Shown: positions 35,339 to 41,791 of the stretch, one piece after another
Numbering within the stretch: the first letter of the stretch is position 1
Layout of the letters: every line of letters begins with the position of its first letter
Source: Pelomonas cellulosilytica
GTDB lineage: Bacteria; Pseudomonadota; Gammaproteobacteria; Burkholderiales; Burkholderiaceae_C
Direction: 5' to 3'
Assembly: GCF_021353265.1 (NCBI RefSeq)
Contig: NZ_JAJTWU010000001.1
Span: 372,001-436,000, forward strand
Length of the DNA: 64,000 nucleotides
The notes under the pieces: generated by a model
What the model was told of the DNA's origin: nothing
Databases searched by the model: none
Seen by the model: only the letters and a program-made list of their open reading frames with translations
Translations under genes and position numbers: made by a program

Positions 35339-36270
35339 CAGGGGGCCAGTTCTTCCAGCGTGACGGCCGCAGTGCCGAACTTGCCGACCACCAGGCCGGC
35401 GGCGCGGTTGGCCAGCCGCACGGCGTCCTCCAGCGCGTCGCCGCGCGCCAGCGCGAAGGTCAGCACGGCCAGCACGGTGTCGCCGGCGCCGCTCACGTCA
35501 TAGACTTCGCGCGCCTCGGTCGGCACGTGCAGGCAGCCGCCGCCGCGGCTGTATAGGCTCATACCGGCTTCGCCACGCGTCAGCAGCACGTGCTCGATGT
35601 CCAGCCGTTGTTGCAGATCGCCGAGGCGAGCGCACAACTCGGCCTCGCTCGCCCAGTCGCCGACGGCGTCGCGCAGTTCCGCCACATTGGGCTTGAGCAG
35701 CCACGCGCTGCGGTAGGCGGACAGGTCCCGGCGCTTGGGGTCCACCAGCACGCGGCTGCCCTGCAGGTTGCAGTGCTCAATGAGGAGATCCGGCCGGGCC
35801 AGCGCGCCTTTGGCGTAGTCGGACAGCAGCACCCAGCGGTGGCGGGCACCCAGCTCGCGTGCGAGACCGGCCAGCTCGTCAACGGGCGCTGGCGGAGGCG
35901 CGCTCTCCACGTCCATGCGCAGCAGCTGCTGGCGCTGGCTGACGAGGCGGATCTTCTGCGTCGTCTGCACGTGCGGGCTGCGCACGAGACGCTGCGTGAT
36001 GCCCGGCTCGTCCAGCAGCTCCACGAGGCAGGCGCCGGCGGTGTCGGTGCCGATGAGCCCAGCCAGCGTCACGGGGCATTGCAGCCGGGCGAGGTTCAGC
36101 GCCACGTTGGCCGCACCGCCGGTGCGCTGCGACTGCTGGGCGAGCCTGAGGATGGGCACGGGCGCCTCGGGCGAGATGCGGAGCACGGCACCGTCCAGGT
36201 AGACATCCAGCATGCAGTCGCCGACGACGAGCACTGACGGCGGCGCGCTGAAGACCTCGGACGGATTCAT
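35338..36270 (-). CDS. hldA: D-glycero-beta-D-manno-heptose-7-phosphate kinase (HldA / RfaE domain I type)
   Basis: The 310-residue PfkB-family kinase has VLVVGDCMLDVYLDG, GGAANVALNLARL and the catalytic DVSGAGDTVLAVLTFALARG. It resembles the first domain of HldE, which phosphorylates heptose 7-phosphate at C1 in ADP-heptose synthesis. The second HldE activity is on the separate gene immediately upstream (ATGA overlap), a split arrangement. The start at 36270 (MNPSEVFSAP) matches the family start. Confidence 0.9.
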   Translation of the reverse strand: MNPSEVFSAPPSVLVVGDCMLDVYLDGAVLRISPEAPVPILRLAQQSQRTGGAANVALNLARLQCPVTLAGLIGTDTAGACLVELLDEPGITQRLVRSPHVQTTQKIRLVSQRQQLLRMDVESAPPPAPVDELAGLARELGARHRWVLLSDYAKGALARPDLLIEHCNLQGSRVLVDPKRRDLSAYRSAWLLKPNVAELRDAVGDWASEAELCARLGDLQQRLDIEHVLLTRGEAGMSLYSRGGGCLHVPTEAREVYDVSGAGDTVLAVLTFALARGDALEDAVRLANRAAGLVVGKFGTAAVTLEELAP

Positions 36271-36755
36271 GCGGCATCCCGCATCTGCTCGTTCAGCCGC
36301 GTGCTGGAATGGCCGTCCAGATGGGGCACGATGACGACGCGCCCGCCCCAGCTGCGCACCTGGGCTGCCTCGGGCAGCGTGTCGGCGCTGTAGTCGCCGC
36401 CCTTGACGTAGATGTCGGGCTGCAGGGCGTCCAGCAGTTCGGCCGGCGTTCGTTCGTCGAACCAGGTCACCCACGACACGCAGCCCAGCGCGGCCACGAC
36501 TCGGGCGCGCTGGTCCAGCGCGTTGAACGGCCGCTCGCCCGGCTTGCCGAGGTTGCGTGCCGAGACGTCGCTGTTGAGCGCGACGACCAGCGTGCCGCCC
36601 TCGCGCCGCGCGGCCTCCAGGCAGCTCACATGGCCGGCGTGCAGCACGTCGAACACGCCGTTGGTCACGACCAGCGGCCTCTCCAGCCACGGCACCCGTT
36701 CAATCAGGCGTTCAGGGTCGAGGCATTCGACGGTGCTGTCCCATGCGGGTTCCAT
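36267..36755 (-). CDS. hldC: Heptose-1-phosphate adenylyltransferase (HldC / RfaE domain II type)
   Basis: The 162-residue protein has the cytidylyltransferase-fold motifs NGVFDVLHAGHVSCLE (HxGH) and VKGGDYSADTLPEA, the latter diagnostic for the RfaE second domain. It links AMP to heptose 1-phosphate to give ADP-heptose. It overlaps gmhB upstream by 52 bp and hldA downstream by 4 bp, so all three are coupled. Confidence 0.92.
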   Translation of the reverse strand: MEPAWDSTVECLDPERLIERVPWLERPLVVTNGVFDVLHAGHVSCLEAARREGGTLVVALNSDVSARNLGKPGERPFNALDQRARVVAALGCVSWVTWFDERTPAELLDALQPDIYVKGGDYSADTLPEAAQVRSWGGRVVIVPHLDGHSSTRLNEQMRDAA

Positions 36756-37381
36756 CGTGCGTCTCCGGTGGCGGTTTGCAGGGCCTGCTCAATGTGGTCG
36801 GCCACGGCGGCCCAGTCGGTGAAGACGGCGTCAGGCTCGCGCAGCGGCGACCGCCGCCACGTTGTCTCGCCGCCGCTGTCGAACAACAGGCCGCCGGCGC
36901 CGGCGCGGTGTCCGGCCTCCACGTCGTCGAGGATGTCGCCCACCATCCACGAGCGCGACAAGTCCAGCCCGTGGCGGTGCGCGGCGCGGATCAACATGCC
37001 TGGCGCTGGCTTGCGGCACAGGCAGCCGGGGCGACCCTCGGCGCCGGCGGCGTGCGGGCAGACCTCGAAGCCGTCGATCGCGACGCCGAATTCCTGTTGC
37101 AGGCGTTGCAGCAGCGCCTGCTGCAGCCGGGCGAACTGTGCACGCGTGAAGTAGCCGCGCGCCAGGCCGCTCTGGTTGGTGACGATGACGAGCGCGATGC
37201 CCGTGCGCTGCAGCCGCGTCAGGGCCTCGCCCGCGCCGGGCATGAAGCGCAGCAGCGCCGGGTCGGCGTTGTAGGGCACGTTCTCGATCAGCGTGCCGTC
37301 CTTGTCGATGAACAAGGCCGGCCGCAGCGGGCGCTCCACCGGCGGGGGCATCAGCATGGCCAGGGGGTCGAGCACGCCCAT
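36704..37381 (-). CDS. gmhB: Heptose-1,7-bisphosphate phosphatase (GmhB type)
   Basis: The 225-residue HAD phosphatase has the nucleophile motif FIDKDGTLIENVPYNADP (DKDGT), the second motif VTNQSGLARGYF, a zinc-loop CPHAAGAEGRPGCLCRKP and the last motif WMVGDILDDVEAG. It removes the C7 phosphate of heptose 1,7-bisphosphate. The zinc loop is typical of GmhB. Its 3' end reaches into hldC in another frame. Confidence 0.9.
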   Translation of the reverse strand: MGVLDPLAMLMPPPVERPLRPALFIDKDGTLIENVPYNADPALLRFMPGAGEALTRLQRTGIALVIVTNQSGLARGYFTRAQFARLQQALLQRLQQEFGVAIDGFEVCPHAAGAEGRPGCLCRKPAPGMLIRAAHRHGLDLSRSWMVGDILDDVEAGHRAGAGGLLFDSGGETTWRRSPLREPDAVFTDWAAVADHIEQALQTATGDARWNPHGTAPSNASTLNA

Positions 37382-37382
37382 G

Positions 37383-38141
37383 TCACGGCCACGATGATTC
37401 GCGCATCGGCAGCACGGTCATCTCGGGGACGACGGTGCCTTCCGGTTGCTGGAGCATCCACCGCACGGCCAGCGCGACGTTGATGGGGTCCTGCAGCTTG
37501 CTCTCGTCGATGCCGGGAAAGCGATCTAGCAGGAAGGGCGTGCGCATGCCGCCGGCGACGATGGCGCCAACGCGGATGTTCTGCTCGCGCAGCTCCGAGT
37601 GCAGCGCATGCGACAGGCCCAGCAGTCCCCACTTGGTGGCGTGGTAGGCGCTGGCGTTGGGCCAGGCGCGTTTGGACGCCGTGGACGCGATGTTGACGAC
37701 GTGGCCGCCGCCCTGGCGGGCCATGTGGGTGGTGGCGAACTTCGTCATCAGAAGCGGTCCCGACAGGTTGGTGTTCAGCACGCGCTGCCAGTCGGCCACG
37801 CTGAGCTCGGCCAGCGGCTTGGTGACGTCGATGGCGGCGTTGTTGACGAGGGCGTCGAGCCGGCCGAACTGCGCGGCGGCGTCGTTGACGACGCGCTCGC
37901 ATTGCGCGGGGTCGCTCACGTCCAGCGCGACGGCGACAGCCTGGATGTCGCGCTCGCCCAGCACGGCGGCCGTGTCCTGCGCGCGCTGCAGCTCCACGTC
38001 GGCCAGCACGACGCGCATGCCGGACTCGCCCAGCACCTGCGCGATAGCGGCGCCGAGGCCCCGGCTGCCGCCGGTGATGAGCGCCACCTGGCCTTGCAGC
38101 GAGGACAGGTCGGGCGTGGATGAAGGGAAAGTCGAGGTCAT
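37383..38141 (-). CDS. SDR-family oxidoreductase
   Basis: The 252-residue protein is a classical short-chain dehydrogenase: cofactor site TGGSRGLGAAIAQVL, LVNNAAID, catalytic Ser in NIASTASKRAW and SAYHATKWGLLG (Tyr-x3-Lys). It would reduce or oxidise a sugar or small alcohol with NAD(P). The ATG at 38141 matches the usual start; the gap to gmhB is one base. The substrate is unknown, though context suggests a nucleotide-sugar or sugar-acid step. Confidence 0.9.
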   Translation of the reverse strand: MTSTFPSSTPDLSSLQGQVALITGGSRGLGAAIAQVLGESGMRVVLADVELQRAQDTAAVLGERDIQAVAVALDVSDPAQCERVVNDAAAQFGRLDALVNNAAIDVTKPLAELSVADWQRVLNTNLSGPLLMTKFATTHMARQGGGHVVNIASTASKRAWPNASAYHATKWGLLGLSHALHSELREQNIRVGAIVAGGMRTPFLLDRFPGIDESKLQDPINVALAVRWMLQQPEGTVVPEMTVLPMRESSWP

Positions 38142-38176
38142 GTCTTTTCTCGAAGTTGCAGGAAATCGGGGCGCGC

Positions 38177-38647
38177 TCATGACGGGCAGGACGACACCCA
38201 GGCGCGGGCGCGCAGCTGCGCGGCGACCATCAGGGAGAAGCACTCGTCCCAGATCGGAAAGGCGCCGCTGGCAGCCACCACGAGTCCGTCGACGTAGACG
38301 CTGCCCCACAGCGGCGGATCGTCGGCATGCAGGCGGTGCGGCTCGAGCAGCTGCAGCCGGCGGCTGTCCATGCGGTGGCGCCACGAGAGCCGGGCCTTGC
38401 GCCGGGCGTAGTCGGCGTAGTCCACGTCCCAGCGGTCGCGGTCACCGAGCGACTGCTCGCAGAGGACGACCGGTTCGTCGCCGTCAGACCGCGTCGGGTC
38501 CAGCACGACGAGGTGCAGAACGCCGAGGCCGCTGACGTCGGGCCGGGTCAGCTGGGCCAGGATGGCAGGGGCGACCGCCGTGATGGCGGCGCGGGCGACT
38601 TCCTCCGTGAGGAAGCGGCTGCGGGAGGCGGGGGGTGTGGTGTCCAT
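38177..38647 (-). CDS. Protein of unknown function
   Basis: The 156-residue soluble protein (MDTTPPASRSRFLTEEVARA onward) is not recognised with confidence. The C-terminal VYVDGLVVAASGAFPIWDEC is loosely like GlcG/HbpS-type domains. It is encoded between the alcohol dehydrogenase (41 bp gap) and the SDR gene. A perfect sigma-54-type element ends only 15 bases before the ATG, which would give a nearly leaderless message unless translation starts inside. Confidence 0.75.
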   Translation of the reverse strand: MDTTPPASRSRFLTEEVARAAITAVAPAILAQLTRPDVSGLGVLHLVVLDPTRSDGDEPVVLCEQSLGDRDRWDVDYADYARRKARLSWRHRMDSRRLQLLEPHRLHADDPPLWGSVYVDGLVVAASGAFPIWDECFSLMVAAQLRARAWVSSCPS

Positions 38648-38661
38648 GCGGCGACCGCATG

Positions 38662-38675
38662 GCAAGCTGCGTGCC
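38662..38675 (-). promoter_or_regulatory. Candidate internal sigma-54 promoter in the heptose/ADH run
   Basis: The minus strand reads GGCAC-GCAGC-TTGCC, an exact core match. Its predicted start (near 38651) is about four bases before the ATG at 38647, so it may serve genes further on (SDR, gmhB, hldC) or a leaderless message. Confidence 0.5.
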
Positions 38676-38688
38676 CGCGATCCCCCTG

Positions 38689-39864
38689 CTATGCGCTCAT
38701 TCCGGGCGTCAGGATGATCTTGCGGCAGCCGTCCTGCTTCTTGTCGAACATCTCGTAGCCACGGGCCGCTTCGTCCAGCGTGAGGTGGTGCGTGACGATG
38801 GCCTCCGGCCTCAGGGTGCCCAGCCCGATGTACTCCAGCAGCTCCGGCATGTAGCGCTGCACGTGGGTCTGCCCCATGCGGAACTGCAGGCCCTTGTCGA
38901 ACGCATCGCCGAACAGGAAGGCGTGGATGAAGCCGGCGTAGACGCCCGGCACGCTGACGATGCCACCGCGGCGGGTCGCGGCGATGGCCTGGCGCAGCAC
39001 CTCGCCGCTGCTGCCTTCGAGCTTGAGCGTCGTCAGCACCGTCTCGACGGCGCTGCCCTTGGCCTCGAAGCCGACCGCGTCGATGCTGGCGTCGACGCCC
39101 CGGAACTGCGTGGCCTCGATGATGGCCTGGGCCGGATCGTCCATCTTGGCGAAGTTGATCGGCTCGGCGCCGTATTGCTCGGCGGCGAAGCGCAGGCGCT
39201 CCTCGTGTTGATCGACGATGAAGATCTTCTCGGCGCCTTTCAGGCGCGCGCAGGCCGCGCTCATCAGGCCCACGGGGCCGGCGCCGAAGATGGCCACGCT
39301 GGTGCCCGGGGCGACCTCGGCATTGAGCACGGCCTGGTAGCCGGTGGGCAGGATGTCGGACAGGAACAGCACCTGCGGGTCGCTCAGTGCATCCGGCACG
39401 CCGATGGGGCCGGTGTTGGCCATCGGCACGCGCACGAACTCCGCTTGGCCGCCCGGCACGCCGCCGTACAGGTGCGTGTATCCGAACATCGCCGCGCCCG
39501 GGCGCAGGTCCTTCTTGTTCAGGATGGCGCCGCGGCCGTCGTTCGTTGTCTCGCAGCCGGCAAAGAGTTGCCGCTCGCAAAAGTAGCACGCGCCGCAGGC
39601 GATGACGAACGGGATGACGACGCGGTCGCCGCGCTTGACGCGAGTGACGGCCGGGCCGGCTTCCTCGACGACACCCATGAACTCGTGGCCGAGGATGTCG
39701 CCCTCCTTCAGTCCCGGCACCTTGCCGCGGTAGAGGTGCAGGTCCGAGCCGCAGATGGCCGTGGCGGTGACGCGCAGCAAGATGTCCTGTGGGTGCTGGA
39801 GGACAGGGTCGGCCACGTTGTCGACGCGGACGTCCTGGGTGCCGTGATACGTGAGTGCGCGCAT
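38689..39864 (-). CDS. Zinc-dependent alcohol dehydrogenase (formaldehyde-dehydrogenase-like)
   Basis: The 391-residue MDR-type enzyme has the catalytic zinc ligands in [12 protein letters not shown] and [14 protein letters not shown], the structural-zinc cluster [15 protein letters not shown] and the NAD site [16 protein letters not shown]. The subgroup is usually annotated as glutathione-dependent formaldehyde or threonine dehydrogenase-like. The ATG at 39864 has an AAGGAG site and is nine codons inside the longest frame. It leads the long minus-strand run and has its own sigma-54-type promoter. Confidence 0.92.
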   Translation of the reverse strand: MRALTYHGTQDVRVDNVADPVLQHPQDILLRVTATAICGSDLHLYRGKVPGLKEGDILGHEFMGVVEEAGPAVTRVKRGDRVVIPFVIACGACYFCERQLFAGCETTNDGRGAILNKKDLRPGAAMFGYTHLYGGVPGGQAEFVRVPMANTGPIGVPDALSDPQVLFLSDILPTGYQAVLNAEVAPGTSVAIFGAGPVGLMSAACARLKGAEKIFIVDQHEERLRFAAEQYGAEPINFAKMDDPAQAIIEATQFRGVDASIDAVGFEAKGSAVETVLTTLKLEGSSGEVLRQAIAATRRGGIVSVPGVYAGFIHAFLFGDAFDKGLQFRMGQTHVQRYMPELLEYIGLGTLRPEAIVTHHLTLDEAARGYEMFDKKQDGCRKIILTPGMSA

Positions 39865-39891
39865 GGGGTCTCCTTGGGGTCGCACCACCAG

Positions 39892-39905
39892 GCAAGGCTC
39901 GTGCC
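39892..39905 (-). promoter_or_regulatory. Candidate sigma-54 promoter for the ADH/heptose run
   Basis: The minus strand reads GGCAC-GAGCC-TTGCC, an exact core match. Transcription would start near 39881, 17 bases before the dehydrogenase ATG. Confidence 0.7.
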
Positions 39906-39912
39906 GTGGCCG

Positions 39913-39926
39913 GGAACGTCCGTTGC
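39913..39926 (+). promoter_or_regulatory. Candidate sigma-54 promoter for the small DPDY protein and GT4
   Basis: The plus strand reads GGAAC-GTCCG-TTGCC, with one mismatch in the -24 half. It lies back to back with the ADH promoter, eight bases away. Confidence 0.55.
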
Positions 39927-39959
39927 CCGTGGTGGCCCCCTGGACTGCGTTTCTCCTCC

Positions 39960-40298
39960 ATGAGCAACACCCCCGACCGTGGCGCCCAAGTGATTCCGAC
40001 CGGCGACGGCGCCCGCAGCACCGCCGGCACCGACTACGGCGACTGGCGGCCGGCCCGACCGCGCGGCCCCCATGGCTACGACTTCGAGAAGCGCTTTGAC
40101 CCGACGTCGCCCGACGCCGCCTTGCTCGACCCCGACTACCGGCGCCTGCGCGACGAGCATGCGCGTGAGCTGGACGCCCACTACCCGCGTTGGCAGCAGA
40201 TGCGCTACGAGCGCTTCGCTGAGGACTTCGACCGCTGGCGCCAAGAGCGCCTCGACCGGATCAAGCCGGACGACCCAGGAACTGCCGGCGCGGCCTGA
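39960..40298 (+). CDS. Small protein with a DPDY...WRQ helical motif
   Basis: The 112-residue protein has a flexible N-terminus and a charged, aromatic C-terminal segment ([20 protein letters not shown] then [20 protein letters not shown]). That segment aligns without gaps over about 42 residues with the end of the low-complexity protein at 11015-12040, sharing DPDY, the spaced R, LD, Y, W, Q, RY, F and FxxWRQ positions. The function is unknown. It starts an operon with a GT4 gene two bases downstream and has a sigma-54-like promoter. Confidence 0.8.
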   Translation: MSNTPDRGAQVIPTGDGARSTAGTDYGDWRPARPRGPHGYDFEKRFDPTSPDAALLDPDYRRLRDEHARELDAHYPRWQQMRYERFAEDFDRWRQERLDRIKPDDPGTAGAA

Positions 40299-40299
40299 C

Positions 40300-41472
40300 A
40301 TGCCGCCCGCGCTGACCGCCGCCCGCGCGGCGCCGCTGCACGTGCTGGAGGTGGTTGGCAACGCCATCGTGGGCGGCATGGAGAGCTGGGTGGAGCGTTT
40401 CATCGAGCGCATGCCGCGCGAGCGCTTTCGCTTCACGGCGCTGGTGCCGGTGGAGGGGCCGTTCGCGGACCGGCTGCGGTCGCTGGGGGCCGAAGTGCAC
40501 ACGGTGCCGATGGCAGACGACCCGTCGTGGGTTAGCCTGCAGACGACGCTGGCGCTGGTGCAGTCGCAGTTGGTGGATGTGCTGCATGCCCACCTGCCGC
40601 GTGCCCATGTGCTGGCCGGGCTGGTGGGCCGGTTGGCGGAGCGGCCCGTCATCGCGACCTTGCACGGCCGAGAGGTCGGCATGCTGGACCTGGAAGTCCA
40701 TCGCGCCACCGGCAGCCACCTCTGCGTGGTGTGCCGGCCGAGCCACCGTCATGCGCTCGGCCTGGGAGTGCGGCCGGAACAGCTCAGCTGCGTGCCCAAC
40801 GGCGTGGACACCGCCATGTTCCAGCCGCGGCTGCGGGGCCATCGCACGCTGCGCGAGTCGCTCGGCTTGCCGCAGGACGCCACGCTGCTGGGCTTCGTCG
40901 GCCGGCTGTCGCCGGAGAAGGGGCCGGAGGTGTTCCTGCAGGCCATGCACGTGCTGGCGCGGCGGCATGTTGGGGCGCATGCGGTGATCGTCGGCGACGG
41001 GCCGATGCGGGCAAGCCTCATCGCACAGGCCGAGCAACTGGGGCTGGAGGGGCGTGTGCATCTCATAGGGCTGAGGGAGGATATGCCGGCCGTCTACCCC
41101 GAACTCGACGTGGTCGTGTCCACCTCCCATTCCGAAGCGATGCCTCTGGCGTTGATGGAGGCCATGGCCTGCGGGCTGCCCGTCGTGGCGACGCGGGTGG
41201 GGGGCGTACCGGACCTCGTGCAGGACGGGCACACCGGTTGGCTCGCCGCGCCGGGTGACTTCCATGGCACTGGGCAGCATTGCGCCACGCTGCTGGCCGA
41301 CGAGGCGTTGCGCCGCCGCATGGGCCGACACGCGCGGGAGCGTGTCGTTGCGCGCTTCGACCTGGGCGCCTGCGTGGACGGCATGGCACAGTTGATCGAA
41401 CGCCTGGCCGCGCCTGCCAACGCCGAGGCCGCTCTGGCCATGCCGACCCGGCAGTTTCTGCGGCAATCCTGA
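40300..41472 (+). CDS. Glycosyltransferase family 4, paralogue of the gene at 5178-6380
   Basis: The 390-residue GT-B enzyme opens with LHVLEVVGNAIVGGMESWVE and has LLGFVGRLSPEKGPEVFLQA and SHSEAMPLALMEAMACGLPV (E-x7-E). It starts one base after the stop of the DPDY protein, so it is cotranscribed with it. Full-length similarity to the other GT4 indicates a duplication within this region. Donor and acceptor are unknown. Confidence 0.92.
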   Translation: MPPALTAARAAPLHVLEVVGNAIVGGMESWVERFIERMPRERFRFTALVPVEGPFADRLRSLGAEVHTVPMADDPSWVSLQTTLALVQSQLVDVLHAHLPRAHVLAGLVGRLAERPVIATLHGREVGMLDLEVHRATGSHLCVVCRPSHRHALGLGVRPEQLSCVPNGVDTAMFQPRLRGHRTLRESLGLPQDATLLGFVGRLSPEKGPEVFLQAMHVLARRHVGAHAVIVGDGPMRASLIAQAEQLGLEGRVHLIGLREDMPAVYPELDVVVSTSHSEAMPLALMEAMACGLPVVATRVGGVPDLVQDGHTGWLAAPGDFHGTGQHCATLLADEALRRRMGRHARERVVARFDLGACVDGMAQLIERLAAPANAEAALAMPTRQFLRQS

Positions 41473-41791
41473 CGGCGCTTCCCGGCTGTGGCGGGATCTC
41501 GCCACAGCGCGGACGACCTGCCACCTAACGGTGCGCCACGTTGACCGATTCTGGCGCCGCCCGCCCCATGCCGGGGCGTCCATGCGGCATCCCGAGGCGC
41601 TCGGAGGTTCGCCAGCCAAGGTGCAGCGCTGCGTCTCGGAACAGGTCCCGCGTTGAGCCGCGCCACAACCCGCATGAATGCACAAGGTGGCTCGACCAGA
41701 CCTGCCCATCCTGCAGTGAACGCCACCGTGGGCACAGCGCTTGCAGTTACGCGGTGTTTCATTTGACCTTGTGACCGAGAACTCGAAAGCG
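41473..41791. other. Intergenic region with hairpin and promoter
   Basis: This 319-bp stretch has no convincing gene. A perfect nine-pair stem (GCTGTGGCG / CGCCACAGC, 41485-41508) follows the GT4 stop and may end transcription, though no T tract follows. A sigma-54-type promoter lies at 41731-41744. Nothing else was recognised. Confidence 0.55.
41731..41744 (+). promoter_or_regulatory. Candidate sigma-54 promoter for the duplicated sensor gene
   Basis: The plus strand reads GGCAC-AGCGC-TTGCA, an exact match. The transcript would start near 41756, which rules out the ATG at 41741 and supports 41792 (or GTG 41771). Confidence 0.7.

Noticed and set aside
41741..41791. ATG 41741 as start of the duplicated sensor
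   Set aside because: It lies inside the -12 element of the promoter and before the predicted transcript start.
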